A stretch of DNA of 64,000 nucleotides from Pantoea dispersa (GTDB taxonomy: Bacteria; Pseudomonadota; Gammaproteobacteria; Enterobacterales; Enterobacteriaceae): assembly GCF_014155765.1 (NCBI RefSeq), contig NZ_SCKT01000002.1, positions 280,427 to 344,426 of the forward strand, written 5' to 3'. The first letter of the stretch is position 1. Every line of letters starts with the position of its first letter. The notes under the pieces were generated by a model, which saw nothing but the letters and a program-made list of their open reading frames with translations, made no database searches and was not told where the DNA came from. Position numbers and translations under genes: made by a program. This document shows, piece after piece, positions 16,831-25,342 of this stretch.

Positions 16831-17397
16831 TCAGACTTTATTTTTATAATTGAAACTGATCTGCGAATTTTGCTCGCGCGGAAGTCGTCTGGCTTCTAAA
16901 TATACCGATTTCCAGTACGGATTATTCAGTGACGAGCGCATCACACCCTGGCTGACTGAGGCATGCAGGAACTGGCGATCGGTGTCGTAAAAGCCGACGT
17001 GCAGCTCATGCTTAATGCGGAAGAACACTAAGTCGCCAGGCTGTAAATGCGCCTGATCGACCGGCTTACCCATGGCAATCAGTTCACGCGTTGTGACGCG
17101 ATCCATGGGAATATTGAAACGATCTTTTAAGGTGCGCCAGACAAATCCGGAACAGTCAACGCCGGATAATTGCGTTCCGCCCCACTGATATTTGGTGCCT
17201 TCCCACGAATGCATTTGATCGTGCAAAGCGGCTATTACCGGAATTAAATCGGGCTGTTTACCACCGTCCTGCGAGGTATCAACACTTTCCTGCTCCGGTG
17301 CTGGCGAGGAGTGAGACGAGCAGCCAGCCAGGGTTAATAACATCAGGCAGGCAATCAGGTTGCGGGCCGCAGTAGCAATCATAAGGTGACGTTTCAC
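16831..17397 (-). CDS. nlpC: NlpC/P60-family lipoprotein NlpC (murein endopeptidase-like)
   Basis: A 188-residue lipoprotein with signal ending LAGCSS (Cys at about 26) and an NlpC/P60 papain-like domain from about residue 55. The catalytic Cys is in GVDCSGFVWRTL (about 81), and the two catalytic His in HELHVGFYDT and FLHASVSQGVMRSSL. The layout matches E. coli NlpC (154 residues) but with a longer linker after the lipid anchor and an extra 15-residue tail. The family cleaves cell-wall peptide stems; the enzyme would act from the outer membrane facing the periplasm. Confidence 0.92.
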   Translation of the reverse strand: MKRHLMIATAARNLIACLMLLTLAGCSSHSSPAPEQESVDTSQDGGKQPDLIPVIAALHDQMHSWEGTKYQWGGTQLSGVDCSGFVWRTLKDRFNIPMDRVTTRELIAMGKPVDQAHLQPGDLVFFRIKHELHVGFYDTDRQFLHASVSQGVMRSSLNNPYWKSVYLEARRLPREQNSQISFNYKNKV

Positions 17398-17641
17398 AGT
17401 GGATAACAGGGATAGCAGATTTATACCGTAAAGAAGTTGCAGAAATAAAGCGTCTCCGCCCGAATTCTCGCTGTCTTCACTATTTTTACCTAAGTTTACA
17501 GAAAGGTAACGCTATGTATTTAGGATAAAAATCTATATCTTTTGCTGCTTTGCGCCGACAGCGCATATTTATCCGGCAAATTGCGTTTAAATTTTATTCC
17601 GCAGCCTGACCGACGGACCTGCTGCGAAATAACCGGAAAGC

Positions 17642-19159
17642 TTATTTGCGCACGTTATCGCGCAGCGGCGACTCCGGCAGCAGCAGCGACAGTATAAACG
17701 CCAGCAGCATAACGCCGGCGGCCATCTGAAATGCGGCATGCACCGCATCACTGAACACCAGCAAATAAGCCTGACGCAGCGCTGCAGGCAAATGGTTCAC
17801 GGCGACCGGATCCAGCGAGGGCGGCAGCATGTTACCCTGCTCTATCAGTCGGATCGCTCCGGATTTCAGCACGTGACTGAACACAGCGCCAAACAGCGCA
17901 ACGCCGATCGAACCGCCCACCGAGCGAAACAGCGTAACCGATGAGGTCGCTACGCCGATGCGGTCGGGCGTCACCGCATTTTGCACCGCCAGCACCAGCA
18001 CCTGCATAGTCATGCCCATTCCCATGCCGAGCACGCTGGAGAACAGATAAATGTGCCAGAGCGGCGCATCCAGCGTCAGCGTGGTCATCAGCGCCATCCC
18101 GGTTGTGGCCAGTAGCGTCCCGGCGATGGGGAACAAACGGTATTTCCCGCTGCGGCTAATCATGCGACCACTAATGATCGAGGTGACCAGCAGCCCGCCC
18201 ATCAGCGGTAACAGCTGTAGCCCGGCCTCGGTGGGCGTGGCGTTTTTTACCACCTGCAGATAAAGCGGCAAAAACGTCACGCTGCCAAACAGCGCCATGC
18301 CGATAATAAACGCCATCAGACTGGCGAGGGAAAAACTGCGATTGCGGAACAGATCGAGTGGAATGATGGGTTCCCACGCGCGACGCTCCTCATAAATAAA
18401 CCCCAACACGCCAACCAGCCCCATGGCCAGAATGCACCATAGCTGCGGATCTGACCATTCGCGCAGCGTGCCACCTTCACTGGTAAACAGCGTTACGCCC
18501 ACCAGCGCCAGGCTGAGAAACACCGCCCCCGGATAATCGATTTCATGGGGTTTGCGTCGGCTATCCGCTTTAAACACTGCATTAATGATCAGCAGCGCCA
18601 GCAGGCCGAGCGGCAGGTTAATGTAGAAAATCCAGCGCCAGGACATGTGCTGCACGATAAAACCGCCCAGCAGCGGCCCAATCACCGTCGCCAGACCAAA
18701 CACGCCGCCAAACAGGCCCTGGTACCGGCCGCGATCGGCGGGCGGAATGACATCCGCGACCGCCGCCATGCTCACCACCATCAATCCGCCGCCGCCCAGT
18801 CCCTGCAGCGCGCGGGTAAAAATCAGCTGCGGCATGTTTTGCGCCAGCCCGCACAGCGCCGAGCCCAGCAAAAACAGCACCACCGAGATTTGCAGCACCG
18901 TTCGACGGCCAAACAGATCGCCAAATTTGCCGTACAGCGGCACAACCAGGGTTGAGGCCAGCATGTAAGCGGTGACGATCCACGACAGGCGATCCAGCCC
19001 GCCCAGTTCGCCGACGATAGTCGGCAGCGCGGTTGAGACGATGGTCTGATCAAGCGCGGACAGCAGCATCACCAGCATCAGCGCGCCCATCAGCAGGCGA
19101 ATGGAAGGCGGGCTGGTTGCCCCGCTGTCGCGCTGCGATGTGATAGATTGAGGTTTCAT
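17642..19159 (-). CDS. MFS multidrug efflux transporter, DHA2 (14-helix) family
   Basis: A 505-residue transporter of the EmrB/QacA type with about 14 hydrophobic segments. Family motifs: LDQTIVSTALPTIVGEL in helix 1 (motif D1), LYGKFGDLFGRRTVL (motif A) and GPLLGGFIVQHMSWRWIFYI (motif C and following). It is an inner-membrane proton-coupled exporter; the substrate is unknown. No adaptor (EmrA-like) gene is adjacent. It is divergent from a TetR gene 78 bases away, the usual repressor arrangement. Confidence 0.9.
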   Translation of the reverse strand: MKPQSITSQRDSGATSPPSIRLLMGALMLVMLLSALDQTIVSTALPTIVGELGGLDRLSWIVTAYMLASTLVVPLYGKFGDLFGRRTVLQISVVLFLLGSALCGLAQNMPQLIFTRALQGLGGGGLMVVSMAAVADVIPPADRGRYQGLFGGVFGLATVIGPLLGGFIVQHMSWRWIFYINLPLGLLALLIINAVFKADSRRKPHEIDYPGAVFLSLALVGVTLFTSEGGTLREWSDPQLWCILAMGLVGVLGFIYEERRAWEPIIPLDLFRNRSFSLASLMAFIIGMALFGSVTFLPLYLQVVKNATPTEAGLQLLPLMGGLLVTSIISGRMISRSGKYRLFPIAGTLLATTGMALMTTLTLDAPLWHIYLFSSVLGMGMGMTMQVLVLAVQNAVTPDRIGVATSSVTLFRSVGGSIGVALFGAVFSHVLKSGAIRLIEQGNMLPPSLDPVAVNHLPAALRQAYLLVFSDAVHAAFQMAAGVMLLAFILSLLLPESPLRDNVRK

Positions 19160-19175
19160 AACGACACCGTTTGAA

Positions 19176-19197
19176 ATTAATTAAATGCACAATTAAT
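19176..19197. promoter_or_regulatory. Candidate TetR-family operator between the efflux gene and its regulator
   Basis: ATTAATT and AATTAAT are separated by eight bases in the 78-base divergent gap. AT-rich palindromes occur by chance, so support is modest; the position is right for a repressor of both promoters. Confidence 0.35.
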
Positions 19198-19237
19198 ATT
19201 AACCGAAGTCTGACACGAAACCCGTGAGTACGTAAAG

Positions 19238-19900
19238 ATGACCGCACAAAAAGTGATGGAGAGCGAGACAGCGCCTTCTGATAAACCCCGCCGGCCGGGC
19301 CGTCCACGCGGCGGCGCAATCAATGCCCAGCAGCGCGAGCATCTGCTGGACATCACGCTCGCGCTGTATGCCCAAAACGGCATCGCGGAAACCTCGCTCA
19401 ACGCCATAGCCCGTAAAGCCGGCGTCAGCCCGGCCATGCTGAATTACTATTTTCAGTCGCGCGAGTCACTGCTGGATACCGTGGTCGCGGAACGCTTTGT
19501 GCCGTTACGGCAACGGCTGGAAGCGCATTTTGTCGAAGAGAGTAGTGACCCTGTCGCAGCGATCAGCGGGTTTATTAAAGAGTTCGCGGATATCGTGCTG
19601 AGTCATGACTGGTTCGCACCGCTGTGGCTGCAGGAAGTCGCCAGTGGTCAGGGGCTGGGCGGCACGCTGAAACAGCGTCACGGTCATGCCGGACGCGAAC
19701 GGATTCGCGCGTTGCTGATTCAGTGGCAGCAGCAGGGATTACTGAATAACCAGCTGAATGTCGATGTGCTGATGACCTCAATTCTCAGCATGGTGCTGGT
19801 GCCCTTTACCCGCTTTGCCCACGAGCCGGGCTTTGATACCGAAATGATTCTGCAGCACACCCTCAGCATGGTGTGCCACGGTATACAGCCGCGAAACTGA
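19238..19900 (+). CDS. TetR-family transcriptional regulator
   Basis: A 220-residue regulator with a 25-residue basic, Pro-rich N-terminal arm (DKPRRPGRPRGGAI), then the TetR helix-turn-helix TSLNAIARKAGVSPAMLNYY FQSRESLL (about 50-78), and a C-terminal helical ligand domain. It is divergent from the DHA2 transporter and probably represses it, releasing on drug binding. It ends one base before the small leftward gene at 19902. Confidence 0.9.
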   Translation: MTAQKVMESETAPSDKPRRPGRPRGGAINAQQREHLLDITLALYAQNGIAETSLNAIARKAGVSPAMLNYYFQSRESLLDTVVAERFVPLRQRLEAHFVEESSDPVAAISGFIKEFADIVLSHDWFAPLWLQEVASGQGLGGTLKQRHGHAGRERIRALLIQWQQQGLLNNQLNVDVLMTSILSMVLVPFTRFAHEPGFDTEMILQHTLSMVCHGIQPRN

Positions 19901-19901
19901 G

Positions 19902-20057
19902 TCAGGCGTCGTCGCCGTGGGTCAGCGTCTCCAGTTGCTGCCAGAAATCTTCCGGCACTGGCTGCACGCGGGGCGCAGGCTCGGCTATTTGCTGTTCAAG
20001 GGAGGCCAGCAGCTGCTGGGTTTCACTGTTTTGTTTATCGCACGGTGTTGAAGACAT
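19902..20057 (-). CDS. 51-residue acidic hypothetical protein
   Basis: Leftward frame from the ATG complementary to 20055-20057: MSSTPCDKQNSETQQLLASL, a middle segment EQQIAEPAPRVQPVPEDFWQ, and QLETLTHGDDA at the end. It is acidic, Gln-rich and helical at both ends with a Pro-rich centre. ACAGG sits at a workable distance from the ATG. It converges on the TetR gene with one base between them. No family is recognised; coding is likely but unproven. Confidence 0.5.
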   Translation of the reverse strand: MSSTPCDKQNSETQQLLASLEQQIAEPAPRVQPVPEDFWQQLETLTHGDDA

Positions 20058-20165
20058 ATCTAAAACCTGTAAAAACATCAGGCGATTATTGTAAGGATTT
20101 AACGCCAGGAATAAATAAACCCAACGGTAAAAAGGGATCTGTCCTCACTTTTTTTTGCCACCTGC

Positions 20166-20190
20166 GCAACTTTTTACTCACTGCGGCGAA
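20166..20190 (+). promoter_or_regulatory. Candidate ECF-sigma promoter for the redox module
   Basis: GCAACT at 20166-20171 and CGAA at 20187-20190 with 15 bases between them, about 50 bases before the peroxiredoxin start. Caulobacter SigF promoters have GTAACC and CGAA with about 16 bases between. The match is partial and rests on analogy. Confidence 0.3.
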
Positions 20191-20241
20191 CTGTCTGAAA
20201 GCATCACCCTAACCGGACCTCTTTCACCGCAGGAGCAGATC

Positions 20242-20811
20242 ATGACAACTATCAGGCATCTCATAGCTACCCTCACCCTCGGCACCACGCTGAGCCTCGC
20301 CGCCTTCGCTGCTGGCGCGGCGCTGCCCGTCGGGGCCAAAGCACCTGACTTTGAACTTCAGGGCGCGCTGGCCGGTAAGCCGCTCACTTTCTCGCTGCAG
20401 CAGGCGCTGCAAAAAGGGCCGGTGGTGCTCTACTTCTTCCCGGCGGCCTTCAGCGCGGGTTGTACCATTGAGGCGCACGACTTCGCCGAAGCCACGGATG
20501 ATTTCAAAAAAATGGGCGCCACGGTGATTGGCGTCACCGCCGGTAACACCGAGCAGATCAGCGATTTTTCTAAGCTGGAGTGTCGTGACAAATTCGCCGT
20601 AGCTGCCGATCCGGGTGCCAAAGTGGCCGCCGAATATAAAACGCTGATGCAGATAAAAGGCAAAACGCTGTCTGACCGCACCTCTTATGTGATTGCCCCC
20701 AACGGCAATATTCTGCTGAGCTATACCGACAGAAACCCGGATACCCATATCGAAAAAGCGCTGGCGGCGGTGAAAGAGTATGACGCTGCGCATCCGCAGC
20801 AAGCGCAGTAA
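20242..20811 (+). CDS. Periplasmic peroxiredoxin (AhpC/TSA, PprX-like)
   Basis: A 189-residue protein from the ATG at 20242 (AGGAGCAGATC upstream). A Sec signal peptide covers about residues 1-27, so it acts in the periplasm. The peroxiredoxin active site is FPAAFSAGCTIEAHDF, with peroxidatic Cys74; the usual Thr three residues before it is Ser. A second Cys at 114 (KLECRDKF) could be the resolving Cys. It lies 14 bases before a ScsB/DsbD-like gene, and Caulobacter ScsB is known to reduce an envelope peroxiredoxin, so it likely scavenges peroxides using electrons passed across the membrane. Confidence 0.87.
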   Translation: MTTIRHLIATLTLGTTLSLAAFAAGAALPVGAKAPDFELQGALAGKPLTFSLQQALQKGPVVLYFFPAAFSAGCTIEAHDFAEATDDFKKMGATVIGVTAGNTEQISDFSKLECRDKFAVAADPGAKVAAEYKTLMQIKGKTLSDRTSYVIAPNGNILLSYTDRNPDTHIEKALAAVKEYDAAHPQQAQ

Positions 20812-20825
20812 GTGAGAGGCCAGCC

Positions 20826-22055
20826 ATGTTAACCGCGATGCTGGCCGCCTTTTTGGGCGGCATCATCCTCAACCTCATGCCGTGCGTCTTTCCGGTGATT
20901 TCGCTGAAAGCGCTTGGCCTGCTGCGCCATCAAAGCCAGGCTGCCAGCGCGCGCCGGGAAGGCCTCGGATTCCTGCTCGGCGTGCTGGTGACCATGATGG
21001 CGCTGGCTGGCATTCTGCTGGCCGCACGCGCGGGTGGCGCCGCGGTCGGCTGGGGCTTTCAGCTACAGTCACCGCTGGTGATCGCCCTGCTGTCGCTGGT
21101 GATCCTGGCTGCCGCGCTTAACCTGCTTGGCGTCTTTGAGGTGGGACTAACGGTGCAGCGCGTCGGGGCCATCGACATCCAGCGCGGCGCTTTTTTGCGT
21201 TCCGCGCTGACCGGAGCACTGGCGATCATCGTAGCCACACCCTGTGCCGCGCCCTTTATGGCCAGCGCCATCGGCTACGCGCTGGTGCAGCCCCCTGCGG
21301 TTGCGCTGGTCATTTTCTTTGCGCTGGCGCTCGGCTTCGCCGCGCCGTTTACCCTGCTGTCGCTGTTCCCGCCGCTGGCACGATTTTTACCGCGTCCTGG
21401 CGTCTGGATGGATATCCTTAAGCGCGGGCTGGCCTTTCCCATGCTCGGTGCCTGGGCCTGGCTGGTGTGGATTCTGGCCCAGCAGGCGGGCAGCAGCGCG
21501 CTGGCCGTTGTGCTGGCCGCCTCGGTGGTACTGGCGTTTGCCGGCTGGCTGTATGGCATGGCGCAGCAGCGCCGCTTTGCCGGAAAAGGGCACAAAGCGC
21601 TGTTCAGCGTCACGGCGATATTGCTGATTGCGGTGATCGCGCCGCTGCCGGGGCTGATCATGCCAGGCGCGGCGCTGCAAGGCGATATACAGGCGCAGGT
21701 CAGCAAACAGACGTGGACGCCGCAGGCGGTGGCCGCTCAGCGCGGGCATGGCAAAGCGATTTTTGTCGATTTTACCGCATCATGGTGCATCACCTGTCAG
21801 GTGAACGAGAAGACCTCGCTGTCGACCCAGGCGGTGAAAACCGCACTGGCGAAAACCGGTACGCTGTACATGGTGGCAGACTCGACTAAATTTAACCCGG
21901 ACGTTGATGACGTGATGAGTGAGTTTGGTCAGGGCGGTTTACCAATGTACCTGGTGTATCCGGCTGATGGCGGACCACCGAAAGTACTGCCGCAGGTGCT
22001 GACACCCGGCATCGTAGTGGATGCGTTAAACCAGGCGGCAGCGAAGAAGACGTAA
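20826..22055 (+). CDS. ScsB/DsbD-like transmembrane thiol reductase (no N-terminal alpha domain)
   Basis: A 409-residue inner-membrane protein. The beta domain has about eight helices with the redox Cys pair in LNLMPCVFP (Cys20) and VATPCAAPF (Cys140). The C-terminal thioredoxin-like gamma domain starts near 295 and has the CITC active site (Cys321, Cys324) in FTASWCITCQVNEK. The N-terminal alpha domain of full DsbD is absent; the chain begins directly with the first membrane helix. It carries electrons from cytosolic thioredoxin to periplasmic partners, most plausibly the peroxiredoxin encoded just upstream. Confidence 0.88.
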   Translation: MLTAMLAAFLGGIILNLMPCVFPVISLKALGLLRHQSQAASARREGLGFLLGVLVTMMALAGILLAARAGGAAVGWGFQLQSPLVIALLSLVILAAALNLLGVFEVGLTVQRVGAIDIQRGAFLRSALTGALAIIVATPCAAPFMASAIGYALVQPPAVALVIFFALALGFAAPFTLLSLFPPLARFLPRPGVWMDILKRGLAFPMLGAWAWLVWILAQQAGSSALAVVLAASVVLAFAGWLYGMAQQRRFAGKGHKALFSVTAILLIAVIAPLPGLIMPGAALQGDIQAQVSKQTWTPQAVAAQRGHGKAIFVDFTASWCITCQVNEKTSLSTQAVKTALAKTGTLYMVADSTKFNPDVDDVMSEFGQGGLPMYLVYPADGGPPKVLPQVLTPGIVVDALNQAAAKKT

Positions 22056-22072
22056 CGGCAACAAGGCAGCGT

Positions 22073-22624
22073 ATGCACACAGGCGATAGCGCACGTGAAA
22101 ACTGGCCCGGACTGATGGAACGCGCGCAGGCCGGGGATCAGTGTGCTTATACCCGGCTGCTGCGGGCGCTGGTGCCGGTGATACGCGCGCAGGTGCGGCG
22201 CAGGCTGAGCGATGAAGCCTTAACGGAAGATGTGATTCAGGATGTGCTGCTCACGCTGCATCGCGTGCGCCATACCTACGATCCCGCTTACCCTTTTCTG
22301 CCCTGGCTGACGGCGATAGTCTCGGCGCGCGCGATTGATGCCCTGCGCCGCCGCGGCCGCCAGCAGCACTGCGCGCTTGACGACGCTCAGGCCGCCGATC
22401 CCGCCAGCACGGCAGAACAGCAGCAACTGGACACCCGGCAGGAGCTGGCGGGCTATCTCAGCCAGCTGCCGCTGCGTCAGCGTGAAATCGTTGAACATGT
22501 TCATTTGCATGAAATGAGCCTGAACGAGGCGGCGGCACACCATAATCTGAGCGTATCGGCGGTGAAATCGCTGTTGCACCGCGCGCTCATCAATCTGCGC
22601 CGCTTTGGAGCAAAACATGACTGA
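22073..22624 (+). CDS. ECF sigma factor (SigF-like)
   Basis: A 183-residue ECF sigma factor. Region 2 covers about 12-80 (DQCAYTRLLRALVP, LTEDVIQDVLLTLHRVRHTY, FLPWLTAIVSARAIDALRRR) and region 4 about 120-180 (LSQLPLRQREIVEHVHLHEM, then LSVSAVKSLLHRALINLR). The pairing with a DUF1109/NrsF-type membrane anti-sigma marks the SigF group known from Caulobacter, where heavy metals release the sigma factor to induce protective genes. It is co-transcribed with the peroxiredoxin and ScsB-like genes and overlaps the anti-sigma gene by eight bases. Confidence 0.9.
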   Translation: MHTGDSARENWPGLMERAQAGDQCAYTRLLRALVPVIRAQVRRRLSDEALTEDVIQDVLLTLHRVRHTYDPAYPFLPWLTAIVSARAIDALRRRGRQQHCALDDAQAADPASTAEQQQLDTRQELAGYLSQLPLRQREIVEHVHLHEMSLNEAAAHHNLSVSAVKSLLHRALINLRRFGAKHD

Positions 22625-23246
22625 CCATCATTTGCTGATTGAAAAACTGGGGCGCGATCTGCGCCCGGTGAAACGCCCGCCGGCGACCGGAAAACGCGTG
22701 CTGGGCTGGCTGGCGCTGGCGCTACCGGCCGGCATCGCGGCCAGTTTGCTGGTGCCGCGCACTCTGACCGGCTGGTCGCAGGCCGGCGCGATGCAGGCCG
22801 CGCTGCAACTGATGCTTGCGTTTATCCTCGGGCTGCTGGCGATGCGCAGCGCCTTTGAACTCAGCATTGCAGGGCGGCGCGGCATCAGCGCAAAGCTGCT
22901 GTTGCCGCCGGGCCTGCTGTGGCTGGGATTGAGCGCCAGCAGTCTGCTGCAGACGGCCACGCCGCTGCAGCAGCACGACACGCTGCCGTGCTTTGTTTTC
23001 CTGCTGGTGGTGAGTCTGCCGATGCTGCTGCTGACCATCATCAGTCTGCGCCGGACGCGGGCGCTCTATCCGGCCCGCAGTCTGGCCATGGCGGGCTTGG
23101 GCGTCGCCTGCATGGCGGTAAGCCTGCTGGCGTTCTGTCATCCGGTGCACCTGCATGCGCTGGATTTGCTGCAGCACCTGGCGGCCATCGTGAGCATCAT
23201 CGTGCTGACCGTATTGCTTGGCCGGCGCTGGGTGCAGATCGCCTGA
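22617..23246 (+). CDS. NrsF-like (DUF1109) membrane anti-sigma factor
   Basis: A 209-residue inner-membrane protein with a short cytosolic N-terminus (1-27) and six hydrophobic segments at about 28-46, 62-80, 92-112, 123-143, 158-174 and 186-203. Cys125 (DTLPCFVF) and Cys174 (LLAFCHPVH) have nearly the same separation as the two Cys reported as important in Caulobacter NrsF; a third Cys is at 165. These suggest redox or metal sensing at the periplasmic face. It holds the ECF sigma factor at the membrane. The overlap with the sigma gene indicates coupled translation. Confidence 0.87.
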   Translation: MTDHHLLIEKLGRDLRPVKRPPATGKRVLGWLALALPAGIAASLLVPRTLTGWSQAGAMQAALQLMLAFILGLLAMRSAFELSIAGRRGISAKLLLPPGLLWLGLSASSLLQTATPLQQHDTLPCFVFLLVVSLPMLLLTIISLRRTRALYPARSLAMAGLGVACMAVSLLAFCHPVHLHALDLLQHLAAIVSIIVLTVLLGRRWVQIA

Positions 23247-23267
23247 CGACGCCGGCCAGTAACGCTA

Positions 23268-24332
23268 TCAGGGAATGATGCGCTCCGCACGCAGTCGGTC
23301 GAACAGCTGGGTGAAGGAATCCAGCGTGGCGCGATAGCCGGTAAAGCCGGCTTTACGGCTCTTGCTCATATCGGTAAATGCCTCCATCGGCCGGCCCAAA
23401 TCCGCATCGGTGTGCCACCACGACGCCAGTTTATCGATGTCCGCTTCACGCAGCTGATAGCGCACAGCGATCTCACGCCAGGCCGCTGCGGCTTCCTGCA
23501 TGCGTCCTTCCAGCGGCATCATCTGAGCCGGATAGTCTGCAGCTTCAATACCGAAATAGTCTGCCAGACGCGGCCACAGCCAGTTCCAGCGGAACACATC
23601 GCCGTTCACCGCGTTGAAATCCTGATTGGCAGCCCCCTCAGCACGGGTCGCCCACAGCAGCTGTTCCGCCAGTAAACCGGCTTCGGTGACATCGGCCAGA
23701 CCGTTCCACTGCTCCGGCGAGCCGGGAAAGATGAACGGCCAGCCTTTTTCACGGCACAGCGTGGCGTAAACGGCCAGCGTCTGCCCCATGTTCATGGCGT
23801 TACCCAATGCATAACCGATGATGGTGTGCGGACGGTGCACGCTCCAGCTGTAGCCATATTGCTCTGCGCCTGCAAACACTTCATCTTCCTGCGCATAGTA
23901 AAAGTTATCGACTGGCTGACGTCCCTGTTCTTCGCGGAACGGCGTCACCGGCACCGCACCTTTGCCATACGCTTCGAACGGACCAAGATAGTGCTTCAGC
24001 CCGGTCACCAGTGCCACATGCGCGCCGTTCAGCCGCTCACCGAGCGCAGCAATGACGTTATGCACCATGCCGCCGTTAACGCGAATGTTCTCTTTTTCAT
24101 TCGCCTGGCGTGACCAGACGCTAAAGAACAGCGCATCCGGTTTTTCCTGCGCCAGCGCATTGCGCACCGCTTCTGCATCGGTCAGATCGGCCGTCAGACT
24201 GCGGCAGCCTTCCGGAATGGCACCGCGTCCGCGCGACAAACCGGTTACCTGCCAGCCCTCGCTTTGCAGCCTTTCCGCCAGCGCACGACCGATAACCCCG
24301 CTGATCCCCACGATTAACGCCTGTTTTTGCAT
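23268..24332 (-). CDS. PRISE-type SDR reductase (progesterone 5-beta-reductase/iridoid synthase-like)
   Basis: A 354-residue extended SDR. The nucleotide motif is IVGISGVIGRALAERL (about 7-22). The group's signatures are visible: VTGLKHYLGPFEAYGKG (about 108-124) and NFYYAQEDEVF (about 143-153), whose Tyr replaces the usual YxxxK site, as in progesterone 5-beta-reductase/iridoid synthase enzymes that reduce conjugated enones with NADPH. The natural substrate in bacteria is unknown. It is divergent from a LysR gene at 24433, its likely regulator. Confidence 0.85.
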   Translation of the reverse strand: MQKQALIVGISGVIGRALAERLQSEGWQVTGLSRGRGAIPEGCRSLTADLTDAEAVRNALAQEKPDALFFSVWSRQANEKENIRVNGGMVHNVIAALGERLNGAHVALVTGLKHYLGPFEAYGKGAVPVTPFREEQGRQPVDNFYYAQEDEVFAGAEQYGYSWSVHRPHTIIGYALGNAMNMGQTLAVYATLCREKGWPFIFPGSPEQWNGLADVTEAGLLAEQLLWATRAEGAANQDFNAVNGDVFRWNWLWPRLADYFGIEAADYPAQMMPLEGRMQEAAAAWREIAVRYQLREADIDKLASWWHTDADLGRPMEAFTDMSKSRKAGFTGYRATLDSFTQLFDRLRAERIIP

Positions 24333-24432
24333 GTCGAATCTCCTCTGTTGCAGTTATCCTTAGCGTAATAGAGAATTAAATTCTTAGCCGTGGCATTAAT
24401 TCACATCATTCCTGAACTGGATTCATTAATAC

Positions 24433-25335
24433 ATGCACGATCAGCGTCTGAAAGACATCGTTCCTTTTGTCGCCAGTGTCGAATGCGGCAGTTTTGCCGC
24501 TGCCGCTGAGCGCCTGCACCTGACCGGTTCCGCCATCAGCAAAAGCGTGACGCGGCTGGAAGCGCGGCTCGGCTCTCGCCTGCTGGAGCGCACCACCCGC
24601 AGCCTGACGCTCACCGACGCCGGCAGCGCCTATTATCAGACCTGCCTGCGCATTATGGAGGAGCTGGCGGAAGCCGAAGCGGTATTGGCGGCGCAGCGCA
24701 CCATTCCTTCCGGGCGGTTGCGGCTGGCGGTGCCGAATACCTATGGCCGCCTCGGCGTCATGCCGCTGCTGATTCCGTTCTGTCAGCAGCATCCGGATGT
24801 GGAACTCAGCCTGACCTTCTCGGATCGCTTTATTGATCTGTTTGATGAGGGCATTGATGTCGCGGTGCGCATCGGCGGTTCGCCGGATCTGCCCGCCTCG
24901 CTCGGCTGCCGGCCGATGGGCCGCGAGCGTATGGTGTTTTGCGCCGCGCCGGACTACCTGGCGCGCGCAGGCAGACCGACCAGCGAGAGCGAGTTGCTGC
25001 AGCATCGGGCGATTCTGTACGAGCGCGTTGACGGCAGCACCAAGCCGTGGCTGTTCACCACGGAGGATGGACATCCGCACTGGCGTCAGGTGCCGTCTCG
25101 CATGGCGCTGGGCGACGTGGATGCACAAATGCAGGCGCTATGCGCTGGCCTTGGGGTGGCGCAGATGCCTTCATGGCTGGTGCGTGACGCGCTGGCGAGC
25201 GGCGCGCTGGAAGTGATTGTGCCGCAGCAGCAGCCGGACGGTCTGCCGCTGTCGGTGATTTGGCCGCGGCGCAAACAGCTGCTGCCGAAGGTCGACGCGC
25301 TGCTGGCGGCGCTTGACGGCCTGCAGATCAGGTGA
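24433..25335 (+). CDS. LysR-family transcriptional regulator
   Basis: A 300-residue LysR protein of the CrgA/DmlR-like group. The helix-turn-helix is SFAAAAERLHLTGSAISKSV followed by RLEARLGSRLLERTTRSLTL, and the effector domain includes FSDRFIDLFDEGIDVAVRIG. It is divergent from the PRISE reductase with a 100-base gap, so control of that gene and itself is likely. Confidence 0.9.
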   Translation: MHDQRLKDIVPFVASVECGSFAAAAERLHLTGSAISKSVTRLEARLGSRLLERTTRSLTLTDAGSAYYQTCLRIMEELAEAEAVLAAQRTIPSGRLRLAVPNTYGRLGVMPLLIPFCQQHPDVELSLTFSDRFIDLFDEGIDVAVRIGGSPDLPASLGCRPMGRERMVFCAAPDYLARAGRPTSESELLQHRAILYERVDGSTKPWLFTTEDGHPHWRQVPSRMALGDVDAQMQALCAGLGVAQMPSWLVRDALASGALEVIVPQQQPDGLPLSVIWPRRKQLLPKVDALLAALDGLQIR

Positions 25336-25342
25336 AACGCCT

